In this document: piece by piece, positions 1 through 6,312 of the stretch
How the letters are laid out: every line of letters starts with the position of its first letter
How positions within the stretch are numbered: the stretch's first letter is position 1
Origin: CBDBJL01 sp965206365
GTDB taxonomy: Bacteria > Pseudomonadota > Alphaproteobacteria > JABAAW01 > JAHZMA01
Direction of reading: 5' to 3'
Assembly: GCA_965206365.1 (NCBI GenBank)
Contig: CBDBJL010000023.1
Coordinates: forward strand, 1 to 6,589
Length of the DNA: 6,589 nt
Position numbers and translations under genes: made by a program
Notes under the pieces: generated by a model
Database searches by the model: none
The model's input: only the letters and a program-made list of their open reading frames with translations
What the model was told of the DNA's origin: nothing

Positions 1-240
1 TGTTTTTCGAAATTCGACTCCGTTGACGATTTACGGGTCCAAAACGGCCGAATTCAGCCTCTTAAGTACTGAGCCAGTTTTTACATCGGCTGCAACTCTG
101 TTTATAGCAAACCGATTGGCATGAAACTTCACTCAGAGGTGCAAAACTAATACTTCTAGAGATGTGAGAAGTTTGGCTTCGATACCTTAAGCGAATCAAA
201 AGTTGCAAGCCGGATACTGCCGATTTTAAGCTTAAAACGG
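1..240. other. Left-edge spacer with no recognised gene
   Basis: I see no gene here. A 77-codon antisense frame (62-295) has no recognisable motif and runs into the first tandem-repeat unit, so I treat it as chance. The stretch is moderately CpG-rich. The last 40 bases before 241 share a loose pattern (GCCGATT followed by a T-rich run) with the ends of the downstream tandem units. It may therefore be a worn-out earlier unit, but I cannot align it convincingly. Confidence 0.4.
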
Positions 241-760
241 CGATCTCAGCTGTTTGTGGCAATTTTTGACTAATTTCTTCACCAAAAGGCACCAACTACG
301 ACGTTGACTGCCACCAAACATTCTAAATGCATAATTATGATTCTATTGACCCGATCGGCCGCCGATTCGGCTGGATTTCGTGCACCTGACGATCTCAGCC
401 GTTTCTTATGATTTTTGACTAATTCCTTCGTGGAAGAGGACCAAGTAAGATGTTGTTATGCATTAAACACGCAAGAACAAATTTGAGAGGTCATTTACGC
501 CGATCGGCGGCCGATTCGATTGGATTTCGGGCACCTGGCGATCTCAGCCGATTCTGATGATTTTTGACTGATTCCTTCGCTGAAGAGCACCAAACATGAT
601 GTTGCCAAATAATAAACGCACTGGAATATATTTGTGTGACCCTATTGCCCTGATCTGTTGCTTGATTTGTATGGATTTCGTGCCCTTGGCGATACTAACC
701 GTTTCTGACGATTTTTGACAAATCTCTTCGCATTAGAGCCCCAAAAATGATGTTGAATAC
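241..760. repeat. Satellite-like tandem repeat, period 149-151 bp, about 3.5 copies
   Basis: Units begin at 241, 390, 539 and 690, each with a version of CGATCTCAGCCGTTTCT followed by ATTTTTGACTAATT, then CTTCG and a CACCAA/GATGTTG block. The start-to-start spacings are 149, 149 and 151 bp. The end of each unit carries a GC-rich block with GATCGGCGGCCGATTCG and then TGGATTTCG-GCACCTGG. This block is well kept before units 2 and 3 and decayed before unit 4 (GCCCTGATCTGTTGCTTG). The last unit breaks off after GATGTTGAATAC. Copies differ by many substitutions but few indels, which suggests an old array kept at constant length. The period is close to nucleosomal DNA length, as in many animal satellites. 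No conserved reading frame runs through the units, and 149 is not a multiple of three. It could also be the internal repeat of a larger transposon. Confidence 0.85.
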
Positions 761-783
761 TTATTTTTAAAGGTTTTCCACAC

Positions 784-817
784 TCAGGCCTTTACAGGCC
801 CGTTTACTTGTTTCATT
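784..817. repeat. Dispersed repeat motif, copy 1
   Basis: The core GGCCCGTTTACTTGTTTCATT ends here. It is preceded by a GGTTTT-CCACACTCAGGCC-TTTACA block. The same arrangement occurs with a few changes at about 2432-2481. A second copy 1.66 kb away in the same orientation, with matching flanking sequence, indicates a dispersed repeat and not a chance match. The copy sits just outside the left end of foldback element A. Confidence 0.6.
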
Positions 818-838
818 CTTTGCCGGACTTCCACTTTA

Positions 839-1378
839 AAGAGAAATAAAACCCACGGCAACATTTGTTATTTTTTCCAATTATCGTTTTCAGAAGGCCT
901 TTGCGATTTTTTACAGCCACATGCAACGTTTCAAAACTGTTAGCTAACCCAATTTCTAGCTCAGCTAAAATTCGTCTAACCTTAGGTGTTTTCCGCTTGA
1001 GACCAACTCATACGGAAATGTGACGCCCCAACTTTTAGTCAAGAAATTCACCGGGGCCTCGTGAAAGAGCAGCGAACAGGCAAAACGGAGTATTTTGCTT
1101 TCAAAATATTAGCGGAGACCGAAGGGACAGTTTTTGCTGTTCGCCACAGTTTCACGAGGCCCCTGTGAATTTCTTGACTAAAAGTTGGAGGGTCACATTT
1201 CCGTATGAGTTGGTCTCAAGCGGAAAACACCTTATGTTAGACGAATTTTAGCTGAGCTAGAAATTGTGTTAGCTAACAGTTTTGAAATGTTGTATGTGGC
1301 TGTAGAAAATCGCAAAGGCCTTCTGAAAACGATAATTGGAAAAAATAATAAATGTTGCCGTGGGTTTTGTTTCTTTCT
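839..1378. mobile_element. Foldback element A (MITE-like, arms about 245 bp)
   Basis: The left arm (about 840-1086) is the reverse complement of the right arm (about 1130-1378). Paired landmarks include AAAACCCACGGCAACATTT near 848 with its complement near 1350, TTCAAAACTGTTAGCTAAC near 930 with its complement near 1268, and CTTTTAGTCAAGAAATTCA near 1032 with its complement near 1168. Arms differ by scattered substitutions and small indels, roughly 5-8 percent by eye. The central spacer is about 45 bp and contains a small hairpin (TATTTTG at 1091-1097 with CAAAATA at 1102-1108). No transposase frame is present, so any mobility would depend on enzymes encoded elsewhere. I could not identify a clear target-site duplication. 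The right end merges into element B. Known MITE families usually have shorter terminal repeats, so a foldback-type element or an inverted duplication is equally possible. Confidence 0.8.
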
Positions 1379-1677
1379 ATCTTCTTTCTAGCTTTTTCTA
1401 GAGACGCTTAAAAACCCAATAACTACAGTACTCTAAAACGCTTTTCAATCCGTGCGGGAGTCAACTTGCTCAATTTAGAGATTTCTGGTCTGAATTTTTG
1501 CTCAGATGTTCGTTGTATATTTGGTGTTAAAAATCCTGAAAAAAGTATGCAAAAACCTAAGCATAAACGTTGAAATTGAGCACGTTGGCTCCCGCACGGA
1601 TTGAAAAGCGTTTTAGAGTACTGTAGTTATTTGGTTTTTAGGCGTCTCTAGAAAAAGCTAGAAAGAAGATAGAAAGA
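1372..1677. mobile_element. Foldback element B (MITE-like, 306 bp)
   Basis: The left arm (1372-1476) starts TCTTTCTATCTTCTTTCTAGC and the right arm (1573-1677) ends with its exact complement. Inside, the arms share CTAGAGACGCYTAAAAACC, ACTACAGTACTCTAAAACGC and TTTTCAATCCGTGCGGGAG. Only about six differences are visible over 105 bp. The loop (1477-1572) is unrelated AT-rich sequence and encodes nothing recognisable. The arms do not resemble those of element A, so this is a separate family that abuts or slightly overlaps A at the TTCTTTCTAT junction. The motif ACTACAGTACTCT recalls dispersed repeats of nematode genomes, but this is memory and not a search result. No transposase and no clear target-site duplication can be seen. 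Confidence 0.82.
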
Positions 1678-1965
1678 TGCGGTTTTTTGCATTTTTATCG
1701 ATAAAATACACGTTTTAAAATAAATTCTGATGTCATTTTGACTTGTGGTTGCCTTTAAAGGACAGCTGCAATTGAGGATTCTTTTTGCATGCAGAACACC
1801 TGGAAAGTAAAAGTTGTCCATAAATAAAAAAAAACCGCTGAGAGATCCCGAAACAGAAAAAAACTACAGCAAAATGCACTAAAATATCAAACATCGCAAC
1901 AAATGTGGCTTTATATGGGCAAAACGAACGTTTTATTTTCGAACCGACTGATTATTTCCAAAAGT
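1678..1965. other. AT-rich spacer
   Basis: No open frame of note, RNA gene or repeat unit is recognisable. It contains a perfect 14-bp palindrome, TTTTATCGATAAAA, at 1693-1706, just outside element B, and several A-runs. Nothing supports transcription. Confidence 0.4.
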
Positions 1966-2075
1966 GTCCAAAAACTAGAAAAATTAATGCAAAAAACTCG
2001 AAAAACGTCCAAAAATTAGAGGCCTTCAAAAAAGATTTGACCCTGTCCAAAAATTAGACGCGTCCAAAAATTTCA
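1966..2075 (+). repeat. Cluster of short GTCCAAAAAYTAGA motifs
   Basis: GTCCAAAAACTAGA occurs at 1966, GTCCAAAAATTAGA at 2007 and 2045, and a shortened GTCCAAAAATTTCAG at 2062. All are in the same orientation, with spacings of 41, 38 and 17 bp. The intervening sequence is not clearly conserved. The cluster is therefore either a decayed short-period tandem repeat or a set of spaced direct motifs. No gene is adjacent to suggest a regulatory role. Confidence 0.5.
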
Positions 2076-2257
2076 GGATTTACATCTTCCTCTTATCTCT
2101 GCTGCCACTAAAAACATGTTTTTTGTTTTGCACAGGAGGATCGCTGGCTGACCGCTGCCCCCTCCCCCCTCCCCATCGCGACAGACAAGGCATCTTGTTC
2201 AAACAGAAGGCCAATTTTCTGTGAAGTCGCAGTAAAATGTATCCTGCAATAATGAGC

Positions 2258-2369
2258 ACAACATTTATTTGTTCACTGTACGCAAGCCGAATATCAGCAG
2301 TTGCGCCAAACATTATTGTTTACGTAGTAGAACAACATTATTTTCTGTACGTAGGTGCCAAATATGTAG
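2258..2369 (+). repeat. Imperfect direct duplication, period about 74 bp
   Basis: ACAACATT...CTGTACGCAAGCCGAATATCAG (from 2258) is repeated as ACAACATT...CTGTACGTAGGTGCCAAATATGTAG (from 2332). The two are about 75 percent alike with one short gap. A partial third version, AACATTATTGTTTACGTAGTAG, lies between them near 2309. Frames on both strands cross this area (2080-2313 antisense, 2269-2577 sense), but neither has a recognisable domain and they partly share the same DNA. I read this as a decayed duplication in non-coding sequence. Confidence 0.45.
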
Positions 2370-2431
2370 GAATAAGTTTACATGCCATTTTGCTGGAATG
2401 ATTGCAGATAACAGGCGTAAGCCCAAAATAA

Positions 2432-2481
2432 ACGGTTTCAGCACCCTGGCCCTTATAGTAGGCCCGTTCACTTGTTTCATT
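2432..2481. repeat. Dispersed repeat motif, copy 2
   Basis: ACGGTTTCAGCACCCTGGCCCTTATAGTA precedes GGCCCGTTCACTTGTTTCATT, matching in order and spacing the copy that ends at 817. The match decays quickly downstream, where both become T-rich and then read CACTTT-AA. Same-orientation copies flank the A/B foldback block at unequal distances, so there is no sign that they are its target duplications. Confidence 0.6.
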
Positions 2482-2889
2482 TATTTTTCAAATTTTATAG
2501 TCACTTTTAACATGATTTTCCAAATTTTTCAGACACTTGTCAAATCTATTCTATTTTTGACCAAAAATCAGAGCTAAGCATACACAATATAAAAGATGTG
2601 ATACGGTTACAAAATGTGAGACGATAGACAAAAAACGTTGTTTCACCAAACAAAAGCGCGTGATGTTATCCCAAAACAAAAGTGACTTGCGAAACGTTTT
2701 AACTTTGAGACGTCTGTCTAACAATAACGACGTTTGTACCAAAATGCTGCAGCCATTATATGACAGACAATGGCTTTGTTAATCTGGCCACGTATGCAAA
2801 GATGACCTACTTTTCATCATTGAATAGTTGACTCTCAAAAAATGAAAAACTGCATGAAAAACTTGGCTCCCTTCAATCAATATTCCCGA
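2482..2889. other. AT-rich spacer without recognisable gene
   Basis: No convincing gene is visible. A 63-codon antisense frame (2551-2742) is low in complexity and lacks any motif I recognise. A GTTTGTACCA motif at 2732-2741, followed by CAGCCATT, is related to the inverted repeat described at 2890-3143. It may be a fragment of that same repeat. Confidence 0.35.
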
Positions 2890-3143
2890 TTTGTTTGTAC
2901 CACTTTGTTTGTGCCTCGTGTTTTCTATGGAAAACTCGGTATTTGAATACCTAATTTCTCGACTTCTGTTTATCCCAGGTCAAAGAAACCTTCTGGAGTT
3001 CCAGAGCACATGAAAGTTATTAAAACCTGAAAGTTTTGAGGCATGGGCGTTTATAATTTTGGAGACATCTTGTGTTATATTTTCCAGCAGGGCTCTCTCT
3101 TCCTCACAACGGGCGCTACTAAAATGGCTGTGGTACAAACAAA
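2890..3143. repeat. Short inverted repeat pair, 14-bp perfect termini, about 254 bp across
   Basis: TTTGTTTGTACCAC at 2890-2903 is the exact reverse complement of GTGGTACAAACAAA at 3130-3143. A partial direct duplicate (TTTGTTTGTGCCTC) follows the left copy immediately. A third related motif, GTTTGTACCA with a downstream CAGCCATT, occurs at 2732 and matches the reverse complement of the right end (GTTTGTACCACAGCCATTTTAG). This could be a small MITE with short terminal repeats, but no target-site duplication flanks it. The enclosed DNA has a 65-codon frame starting at 3043 with no recognisable domain. Confidence 0.35.
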
Positions 3144-3346
3144 ATTCTGTCCCTCATACGGCAGCAGAGCAAAACTTTTAATTTTGAGAGTAACTATTGC
3201 TGCACAAATTTTTCATAAAAATCTGCAAGATGTATCATAGGTGTAATTTGGTTGAAGATTGCATGCTTTGTTTGTTGAGAGAATTTTTTGCACGTTGCGT
3301 GTCTCATAGTTCTAGTACATCGGTGGTGTGATGTCCCCCGTTAGAA
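3144..3346. other. Spacer with a small imperfect hairpin
   Basis: No gene is recognised. A weak hairpin can be drawn at 3309-3347: GTTCTAG pairs with TTAGAAC (one mismatch), and ACATC pairs with GATGT around a GGTGGTGT loop. It lies directly before the start of the 215-bp duplication. Confidence 0.3.
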
Positions 3347-3782
3347 CATCGAATTGGGGGGTCTCGTGAGCACTGAAGGTGACCGGGGTGATTGGAAAGT
3401 TGGTCCTAAAATGGAAAATTGGCGCTCGCTCATGGTTAGCGGCTGGTGGTTACTTTAGTGTAGCAGACCCGGTGTTTTCTCAGTGCTCATAATATAGATT
3501 TTTGCGCATAACGTGCTCAATTCATGTCGGATTGCTTTGAAACCAGTTTTGTTGGATTCCTCATCGAATTGGGGCTCGTGAGCTCTCAAGGTGACCGGGA
3601 CGGCGATTGGGAAGTTGGTCCTAAAAGGAAAATTGGCGCTCGCTCATCGTTAGCGGCCGGGGGTAATTTTAGTGTTGCAGATCGGGTGTTTTTCTCAGTG
3701 CTCGTAATATACATGTTTGCTAATAACTTGCTCAATTCGAGACGGATTGCTTTGAAACCGCTTTTATTGGATTCCTCGTCGC
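3347..3782. repeat. Two-copy direct tandem duplication, unit about 215 bp
   Basis: Unit 1 (about 3348-3562) and unit 2 (about 3563-3782) share, in order: ATCGAATTGGGG, CTCGTGAGC, AAGGTGACCGGG, GATTGG-AAGTTGGTCCTAAAA, GGAAAATTGGCGCTCGCTCAT, GTTAGCGGC, TTTAGTGT-GCAGA, TCTCAGTGCTC and GGATTGCTTTGAAACC. The junction is clean, with unit 1 ending GTTGGATTCCTC and unit 2 beginning ATCGAATTGGGG. The copies differ by about 12-15 percent including indels, so the event is not recent. Two frames span unit 2, 3524-3985 forward (153 codons) and 3586-3954 reverse (122 codons). The duplication is out of phase for both, and the reverse frame of unit 1 soon hits a stop. GC content is higher than in the surroundings. 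Confidence 0.85.
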
Positions 3783-4045
3783 ATTCTGCGTCAGATAGAT
3801 ATATTACACTTGTATTTTGGTTGGAAATTGCGGTTGCTACGTCAACAAGTATTAGGGCGCGTAGCACGCGCATGGTAAACCCCCTGCTCCATACGACATC
3901 CAAATTCGTTTTATCGACGATCACGCGATCAAATTTAAAAATGATTAACACCATTGGATTCAGCGTGAAATTTCCGTTAATTTGATATAATAATATTGAA
4001 AAATCGCATATGTTTTGTGTTATTATCGATTTTTATCGATTATCT
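3783..4045. other. Spacer following the 215-bp duplication
   Basis: It carries the ends of the two overlapping frames named for the duplication and then becomes AT-rich, with repeated ATCGAT sites near 4026 and 4036. No domain or RNA gene is recognised. If the sequence at 4100-4230 is a retroposon tail, this stretch and the duplication may be part of the same inserted body. Confidence 0.3.
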
Positions 4046-4060
4046 CGTGATCACGTGATC
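4046..4060. repeat. Overlapping perfect palindromes
   Basis: CGTGATCACG (4046-4055) and GATCACGTGATC (4049-4060) are each perfect palindromes and overlap by seven bases. The second contains the E-box core CACGTG. Without a neighbouring gene I cannot say whether a protein binds here. Confidence 0.6.
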
Positions 4061-4099
4061 CGATCGATCTGGCCAAGATTTACTTTAATCTACGGCCTG

Positions 4100-4205
4100 T
4101 TGTGAATCTTCAGTGAAAAAATCAGCCCAATCGGTTCAGCGGTTGTCTTGGTCAGCGTGAAGAAGAAGAAGAAAGAACGAACTGACGGACACATATGAAT
4201 GCTTT
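4100..4205 (+). repeat. Retroposon-like 3' tail with (GAA)5
   Basis: The order is ATCAGCCCAATCGGTTCAGCGG, a short linker, a GAA microsatellite (4159-4173, five copies), GAACGAACTGACGGACACAT, ATGAATGCTTTATA, then a CCCTCCGCTTCGCAGGGGG hairpin. Comparable strings (a conserved 'CCAATCGGTTCAGC'-type block, a simple repeat, GACGGACA and a terminal GC hairpin) are found at the 3' ends of SINE- or LINE-type repeats in several invertebrates. That likeness is from memory. No reverse transcriptase or tRNA-like promoter boxes are recognisable upstream, so the 5' extent is unknown. The terminal hairpin is shared with the giant inverted repeat, which makes this boundary uncertain. Confidence 0.4.
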
Positions 4206-4230
4206 ATACCCTCCGCTTCGCAGGGGGTTT
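4206..4230. repeat. Left terminal hairpin of the giant inverted repeat
   Basis: ACCCTCCGCTTCGCAGGGGGT can fold into a GC-rich stem with some G-T pairing around a CTTCG-type loop. It is followed by TTTAAGACTC, which is the start of the well-aligned arm. The equivalent position of the other arm also carries a hairpin. Confidence 0.55.
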
Positions 4231-5439
4231 AAGACTCACATTCTGTAAGAGTCAACCTATGAGCTGATAACTAAGCCTAGGACCAAAAAATTTTTTATTG
4301 CTGATTTCTATGCTTCAGGTCATGCTGAATCAGGGAAAACTATTCACCACCGCGAAAAAAAATTTTTAGGCCTATTTTTATGACTTTATAAAAAAGTGGT
4401 CGATTTTCCCTCAGAATAGCCTAAAATTTGCAACTTTTTCCCCTGTAGACCAATTTCAACATGTGATACATCTATTCCATGTAGAATTTTATGGCGAATC
4501 GAATGGCGCAAACTAGAAGTCTCTACGACGCCTCCTCGTGGAGCTATTGAGGTTTTTCTGATTTTTTGACTCTAGAAAAAACGCAGGTTTAGAATACCGA
4601 AACACACCGTGAGGCCCCCCCTGGCGCCAGCGAAACTATTCCTTTCAGGGACTTTAAGCCACCAACCTAATGTACTTTCAGTAGAAAGGGGCGCTTTCAA
4701 CTCGATGTGCTAGTGTCGCGTTCCCCTTCGAGTTCTCAAAAGTAAAAATCCCACTTTTTCGAAATATTCAAATTTGATGTCCGTTACACAATGAAGGAGA
4801 TTGAAAATGGGGTTAGTGTCTGAACAAAAGTTGTTCAGACACTAACCCCATTTTCAATCTCCTTCATTGTGTACCGGACTTCAAATTTGAAATTTCGAAA
4901 AAGTGGGATTATTGCTTTTGAGAACTCGAAGGGGAACGCGACACTAGCACATCGAGTTGAAAGCTCCCCTTTCTACTGAAAGTACATTAGGTTGGTGGCT
5001 TAAAGTCCCTGAAAGGAATAGTTTCGCTGGCGCCAGGGGGGGCCTCACGGTGTGTTTCAGTATTCTCAACCTGCGTTTTTTCTAGAGTCAAAAAATCAGA
5101 AAAACCTCAATAGCTCCACGAGGAGGCGTCGTAGAGACTTCTAGTTTGCGCCATTCGATTCGCCATAAAATTCTACATAGACTAGGTGTATCACATGTTG
5201 AAATTGATGGACAGGGGAAAAAGTTTCAAATTTTAGGCTATTCTGGGGGAAAATCGAGCATTTTTTTATAAAGTCATAAAAATAGACGAAAATTTTTTTT
5301 TTCGCGGTTGTGAATAGTTTTCCCTGATTCAGCATGACCTGAAGCATAGAAATCAACAATGAAAAATTTTTTGGTCCCTGGCTTACTTATCAGCTTTTTT
5401 GCTGTATTGGCTGATTCTTACAGAATCTGAGTCTTAAAA

Positions 5440-5464
5440 ACCCTGCTTTTAGCGAAAAGTGGGT
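5440..5464. repeat. Right terminal hairpin of the giant inverted repeat
   Basis: ACCC-TG-CTTTT-AGCG-AAAAG-T-GGGT forms a stem of four plus five pairs with a small bulge. Read on the opposite strand, it aligns with the left terminal hairpin (ACCC...CGC/TTCG...CAGGG...TTTAAGACTC). This places the true outer boundary of the element beyond the simple arm alignment. Confidence 0.55.
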
Positions 5465-6312
5465 AAAAATGTTTGACCCGCACCCTAGACGCTGGGGAAA
5501 ATTACCTGGTCGTTTTTAGTATTTTTCCCGGATTCCCCATATTCGAAATAGTATTTCTCCAAAAAACTATTTTTTGAGGTTAGGGTACTACATAATATCG
5601 GAATCTTGTAAAAACTTTTTTCGGGGGGTTTTCGGGGTCCCCGGATCGATCTACGATGTCCGTTTTTCGATTTGAGGCTTCCCTATCCCAAACCGGGCTC
5701 CTAAATCCAAAATGCGCCAAAATTGGAACTCTGCCAAAACGCATTATTTTTGGATCAAATTGTTTAAAAAAATGTTCCTCTCCACCAGACAAATTCAATA
5801 CTATAAGAAAGTCCGTGAAAAAGTCTCGGCAGAAAGTTTCTGGAGCAAAAAATCGTTTTTTTATGCAAAAAAGGCCCAATTTTCAGTAAAAAAACCAAAT
5901 TAAAAAAAAAATTTACTTATGGCGTGTCCCAAATTAACTTTTCCAACTTTCCACAACACATATTGGTTCTGATAAGCCCAAATTTGAAAGAAAAAAACTA
6001 CCTCAAGGAGCGATAATTGACATTTTCTTTGCATTTCACAGGAAACCTAAAAGTGAATTTTCACCAAAACTCAACATTTCTCGGTCGAATTTTTTTAAAA
6101 TGTCACAGGCAACAAGTATCAGAGCGGATGTCTTTTTGTCGGTGTGCGCGTGATAGGGTCTCGGATTTTTTGTCAGCACAGTAGAACAGGCACAATCATC
6201 AAGTGGACAAGTATAACGTGCATATTATGCCCATTTGTAACTCCCTGCTGCAAGATGGCAAGAATATTATTTGCAAATCCGTTTCTGTAGTTTATATTGT
6301 GATTTTAAATTT
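5465..6312. other. AT-rich spacer, no gene recognised
   Basis: Three short frames cover this stretch (5580-5879 antisense, 5656-5889 and 5712-5903 sense). They overlap one another in opposite or shifted frames, are rich in A/T-run residues (Lys, Phe), and have no recognisable motif. I read them as chance frames. A GC-rich patch (GGGGGGTTTTCGGGGTCCCCGG, split at 5622-5643) and long A-runs near 5890-5912 are the only compositional landmarks. A 66-codon frame at 6203-6403 runs into the minisatellite and is also likely chance. Confidence 0.4.

Larger units (their letters stand above)
4206..5464. mobile_element. Giant near-perfect inverted repeat, arms about 610 bp, 3-nt centre
   Basis: The left arm (about 4206-4827) and right arm (4831-about 5464) are reverse complements around an AAG centre at 4828-4830. 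The innermost 43 bp (4785-4827 with 4831-4873) match exactly. The next 125 bp show about three differences. The outer 230 bp show about 20 differences plus A-run indels, and the right arm has about 8 extra bases near 5398. Landmarks include CTGGCGCCAG (4621-4630), CGCGACACTAGCACATCGAG (4936-4955) and TTTAAGACTCA at the outer left with its complement at the right. Only short frames exist (72 codons antisense at 5141-5359), without a recognisable domain. No transposase is visible. Possible identities are a non-autonomous foldback transposon, an inverted duplication from replication template switching, or a hairpin-RNA locus. No target-site duplication was found. Confidence 0.9.

Noticed and set aside
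1640..1645. TTAGGC-like nematode telomere repeat
   Set aside because: Only isolated single TTTAGGC hits occur (also near 4367), with no tandem array.
2080..2577. Two opposite-strand frames (77 and 102 codons)
   Set aside because: They overlap one another, contain AT-run residues and a CCCCTCCCCCCTCCCC tract, and match no family I know.
3586..3873. Reverse frame starting MRVLRALILV as a secreted effector-like protein
   Set aside because: The hydrophobic start is short and interrupted by Asp, no canonical RXLR motif is present, and the duplicated neighbour is broken. I could not support a function.
5141..5359. 72-codon antisense frame in the right arm of the giant palindrome
   Set aside because: It lies wholly within the inverted-repeat arm, the matching left arm breaks the frame through indels in A-runs, and no domain is recognisable.
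1372..5464. Inverted repeats as a CRISPR array
   Set aside because: The arms are single long complements and not short identical repeats with unique spacers. The tandem repeats present have no unique spacers either.
5580..5903. Three overlapping frames of 63-99 codons
   Set aside because: All share the same DNA in conflicting frames or strands. The compositions are Lys/Phe-rich as expected from A/T runs.
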